DNA from: Variovorax paradoxus
GTDB taxonomy: Bacteria; Pseudomonadota; Gammaproteobacteria; Burkholderiales; Burkholderiaceae_C
Length of the DNA stretch: 64,000 nt
Direction of reading: 5' to 3'
Assembly (NCBI RefSeq): GCF_029919115.1
Contig: NZ_CP123990.1
Span: 4,986,501-5,050,500 of the forward strand
Each line of letters begins with the position of its first letter. The stretch's first letter is position 1. A model generated the notes under the pieces. It saw nothing but the letters and a program-made list of their open reading frames with translations. It was not told the DNA's origin and did not search any database. Positions 61,551 through 64,000 of this stretch are shown here, in pieces. Made by a program: the position numbers and the translations under genes.

Positions 61551-62534
61551 TCAATCCGGCGGCAAGGCACGCGACTGGATGTCGAAAGGCACGCCGCGTG
61601 GAACGGCCCCGTCGTCGTCCTTGTGCTTGAGCAGCAGCGCGTATTTCGACTCGATGAAATAGACACGGTTGCCGAGCACCGCTCCGGAGGACGGGTCGTT
61701 GAGCCCCGCCACCACCGTCTGCAGCGCCAGCTTCGCGCCGTCGACGCTCGCCACGGTGACCTGCCCACCGTAGGGTCCGTCGCCGAAGGCATTGCTCTCG
61801 AACAGCACCAGCCGACCGGGCTTCCAGGCGCGGATCGCATCGACGTTCTTCATCACGCGCGGTGCCTCGATACGGGTGACTTGGCCGGCCCCGCCGTCGG
61901 CGTTCAAACCGATGCGCAGCAGATGCGATGCGGCGGCCACGAGGCTCACATAGATGCCCTGGCCTTCATCGATTGCAATGCCGTTCAAGCCCTTGTACGG
62001 CCCCTCGCCGGCGAATGCCGGGTTTTCCTTCCAGACCGTGAGCGCCGTGGCATCGGGCGTGAGCCGCAGCACGCGCGGGTGAAAGGAATCGGTCACGTAG
62101 ATGTTGCCGCGCGCGTCCTGCGTGAGGTCGTTGCAGTAACCCGCATCGGGCATGGCATAGCTTGCACGCGGCGCGCCCGTTGCCAGGTCGTAGCGCTTGA
62201 GCGCGCTCGGTGTCTGCGGCACGGTGGTGAAGCCGCTGTTGCCCGAGCAGACCCACAGGGCCTGGCGTTTCGCATCCACCAGCACGCCCTGCCCGTTCGC
62301 CAGGCCATTGGCGCCTGGCTTCACGAGCACTTCGGCCTTCGGCGCAACGCCCGGCTTCAACCGGGCGACGGCACCCTGGCGCCAGCTGCCGACGTAGAAC
62401 GCACCGTCGGGCCCAATGGCCACGCTTTCCGGATACCAGTCTTCGGGCAGCGCCTGTACGGCGGGCGGTGCAGCCATGGCGGCCGCCGCGGCGAGCGCGA
62501 GCAGCGCGCCGGCCCATTGCGTGCGCGTGCTCAT
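61551..62534 (-). CDS. Exported SMP-30/NHL-like beta-propeller protein
   Basis: A 327-residue secreted protein. The signal peptide (MSTRTQWAGALLALAAAAAM, cut near AMAAPP) is followed by a six-bladed propeller pattern: WYPESVAIGPDGAFYVGS, NGQGVLVDAKRQALWVCSGN, NDLTQDARGNIYVTDSF, and LNGIAIDEGQGIYVSL. These resemble SMP-30/gluconolactonase or NHL repeats. Substrate is unknown. The stop is downstream of guaD's start by 77 bp. It overlaps the start region of the SDR gene by 4 bp and may be cotranscribed with it. Confidence 0.8.
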   Translation of the reverse strand: MSTRTQWAGALLALAAAAAMAAPPAVQALPEDWYPESVAIGPDGAFYVGSWRQGAVARLKPGVAPKAEVLVKPGANGLANGQGVLVDAKRQALWVCSGNSGFTTVPQTPSALKRYDLATGAPRASYAMPDAGYCNDLTQDARGNIYVTDSFHPRVLRLTPDATALTVWKENPAFAGEGPYKGLNGIAIDEGQGIYVSLVAAASHLLRIGLNADGGAGQVTRIEAPRVMKNVDAIRAWKPGRLVLFESNAFGDGPYGGQVTVASVDGAKLALQTVVAGLNDPSSGAVLGNRVYFIESKYALLLKHKDDDGAVPRGVPFDIQSRALPPD

Positions 62535-63136
62535 TGCCACACGCGGAACACGCGCCCCGTCAGCGGGCCTTCGACGCTGCGCACATAGGCCAGCGCCACG
62601 CGTGCGGCCGGCACGGTTTCGACGCCCGGAAAGAGCGAGCCATACGCTTCCAACGATTCGGTCAGCAGTGTCGGACTGACCGCATTGATGCGCAAGCCGC
62701 GCGTCAGCTCGATGGCTGCGCCTTTCACAAAACCCTCGACTGCCGCATTCACTGCCGCCGCATTGGCGCCGCCACGAACCGGATCGTCGGCCGCCACGCC
62801 CGTGGTCAGCGTGATCGAGCCGCCATCTGCCAGAACGTGCTGGCCCAGCAGCGCGAGGCGTACCTGGCCGAGCAGCTTGTCCTGCAGGCCGATGTTGAAA
62901 TCGGCCGGCCGCATTGCGGCCAGCGGCCCGAAGAACAGCCCGCCGGCCGCCGAGACGATCGCATCGACCTGCCCTACCGCGGCATACAGCGCCTCGACGC
63001 TGGCATCGCTCGTGATGTCGACCTGCCGATCGCCGCGCGTACGGCCCGCACGCACCACCTCGTGCCCGCGCGCGGCCAGCGCCTGTGCCACGGCACTGCC
63101 CACTGCGCCAGTCGCGCCCACAACAAGAACCTTCAT
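62531..63136 (-). CDS. Short-chain dehydrogenase/reductase
   Basis: A 201-residue SDR. The NAD(P)-binding motif is VVGATGAVGSAVAQAL (glycine-rich), an Arg and Thr-Arg after it (RAGRTRGD) favours NADP. The usual YxxxK catalytic pair is not clear; the corresponding area is AAAVNAAVEGFVKGAAIEL, where a Tyr is replaced, so activity is uncertain or atypical. It is first of the pair with the propeller gene, and divergent from a LysR gene 104 bp away with a palindromic site between. Confidence 0.85.
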   Translation of the reverse strand: MKVLVVGATGAVGSAVAQALAARGHEVVRAGRTRGDRQVDITSDASVEALYAAVGQVDAIVSAAGGLFFGPLAAMRPADFNIGLQDKLLGQVRLALLGQHVLADGGSITLTTGVAADDPVRGGANAAAVNAAVEGFVKGAAIELTRGLRINAVSPTLLTESLEAYGSLFPGVETVPAARVALAYVRSVEGPLTGRVFRVWQ

Positions 63137-63197
63137 GGAAAACCTCGCCAAAATGAATCAGGAAGGCGTCATTGTTTTGCGAATCGATAGTTTGATA

Positions 63198-63220
63198 AAT
63201 TGCCATCCGGTTCTGCAATT
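63198..63220. promoter_or_regulatory. Candidate LysR operator between SDR and LysR genes
   Basis: AATTGC-N11-GCAATT is a perfect inverted repeat midway between the divergent starts. It is of the T-N11-A type and is likely bound by the adjacent LysR protein. A second small palindrome, AACTTTGAGTT, lies closer to the LysR start. Confidence 0.55.
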
Positions 63221-63240
63221 CGAAACTTTGAGTTCTCAAT

Positions 63241-64000
63241 ATGGACAAGCTGCGCGCGATGGAAGTCTTCGTCGCCACGGTGGACGCGGGCAGCTTTGCC
63301 GCCGCCGCCGAGGTGCTCGATCTCTCGGCCGTGATGGTCGGCAAGCACATCCGCGCGCTCGAAGATCAGCTCGGCGCCCGCCTGCTGGAGCGCACCACGC
63401 GGCGCCACGCGCTCACCGAAATCGGTGCCGCCTACCTGGAGCGTTGCCGCGATGTGCTCGCGAGCGTGCACACGGCTGACGGCGTGGCCGAGTCGCTGCG
63501 CGCCATGCCGCAGGGCGTGCTGCGCGTGACAGCGCCTGTGGCCTACGGCGCGCATCGGCTCACGCCCGTCATTGCGGAGTACATCGCCGCCTATCCGCAG
63601 GTGAAGGTCGACCTGAACCTGAACGACCGCGTGGTCGACCTGGCCGAAGAGGGCTTCGACTGCGGCATCCGCTCGGGCGCCGCGGTCGATGAACGGCTGA
63701 TCGCGCGGCCGCTGGCACTGGCGCGCATGTTCGCGGTGGCAAGCCCGGCATGGGTTGCGCGCCATGGACTCCCGAAGCACCCGTCCGAGCTGGAGGCCTT
63801 CCCGCTGCTCGGCTTCGCGGCGTGGGGGCCGAATCACTCATGGCGCTTCACGCGAAACGGCCAGACGGTGCTGGTGCCCGTGCGCGGTCCGCTCAACACC
63901 AACAACGGACAGGCGCTGCTGGCCGCGGCGATTGCGGGCGTCGGGGTGATCGTGCAGGCCGACGCATTGCTCGGCCCTGCGCTGGCTTCGGGCCAGGTGG
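63241..64000 (+). CDS. LysR-family regulator, cut by the window end
   Basis: At least 253 residues of a LysR-type regulator; the reading frame is still open at the last base. The helix-turn-helix is clear (AMEVFVATVDAGSFAAAAEVL, then VGKHIRALEDQLGARLLER). The effector domain follows (GVLRVTAPVAYGAHRLTPVI and VVDLAEEGFDCGIRSG), typical of the CrgA-like subgroup. ATG at 63241 is the family start. It is divergent from an SDR gene, its probable target. Confidence 0.93.
   Translation, partial: MDKLRAMEVFVATVDAGSFAAAAEVLDLSAVMVGKHIRALEDQLGARLLERTTRRHALTEIGAAYLERCRDVLASVHTADGVAESLRAMPQGVLRVTAPVAYGAHRLTPVIAEYIAAYPQVKVDLNLNDRVVDLAEEGFDCGIRSGAAVDERLIARPLALARMFAVASPAWVARHGLPKHPSELEAFPLLGFAAWGPNHSWRFTRNGQTVLVPVRGPLNTNNGQALLAAAIAGVGVIVQADALLGPALASGQV

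Overview
The window looks like chromosomal DNA of a high-GC betaproteobacterium, most likely Variovorax or a close comamonad. Signs of this are the Bug/TctC-type binding protein, several LysR-type divergons, the ESPR-type autotransporter, the pta/ackA pair and the generally GC-rich coding (39 of 60 bases are G/C at 17401-17460). The species is an inference from gene content and style, not from a search.

Layout: 1-1200 is core DNA (fbp, tRNA-Thr, terminator). About 1200-10970 is a visibly lower-GC accessory island (29 of 60 bases are G/C at 5101-5160). It holds a DNA-defence cluster: a cytosine-C5 methyltransferase, a MutL/MORC-like GHKL ATPase, an unrecognised 391-aa partner and a convergent Vsr endonuclease, then an AspBHI-like Mrr-fold endonuclease, a MazG-like NTP pyrophosphohydrolase, a nuclease-helicase of the DUF2075 type, a small conserved-looking ORF and an XRE regulator. 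The island ends right against the start of a phosphate acetyltransferase gene.

11-24.7 kb is housekeeping and metabolic DNA: pta, a bifunctional penicillin-binding protein, a gluconolactonase-like protein, a LysR/MFS divergon, ackA, a LysR/DHDPS-like/Bug unit, and a peroxiredoxin/AraC divergon. 24.7-33.1 kb is a coherent membrane-lipid stress regulon: an ECF sigma factor with its ChrR-type zinc anti-sigma factor, flanked by two outward operons of cyclopropane/methyl fatty-acid synthase-like enzymes, a flavoprotein and small membrane DUF proteins. I find the same promoter pattern (-35 ending ATCC or ATCT, exactly 18 bases, -10 beginning TA and preceded by GCG) before all three transcription units.

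33-44 kb is mixed: LysR, acetyltransferases, an autotransporter broken by two separate 67-bp tandem duplications, a heme-binding beta-barrel protein, a CorC-type membrane protein, apaH, and a MocR regulator divergent from an acetyltransferase. 44-56.8 kb is an organosulfur cluster: one SsuBC-like ABC pair, four SsuA-like binding proteins, a membrane cytochrome c, a class II aldolase-like protein, an SsuD-like monooxygenase, and an operon of a DszC/SfnC-like flavoprotein, a binding protein, a thiol dioxygenase with glutamine at the substrate-selecting position, and a four-domain rhodanese. 56.9-64 kb holds rhlE, a zinc metallopeptidase, dcd, guanine deaminase, an NHL/SMP-30-like secreted protein and an SDR/LysR divergon cut by the window end. 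No CRISPR array, integrase, transposase or rRNA gene was seen.
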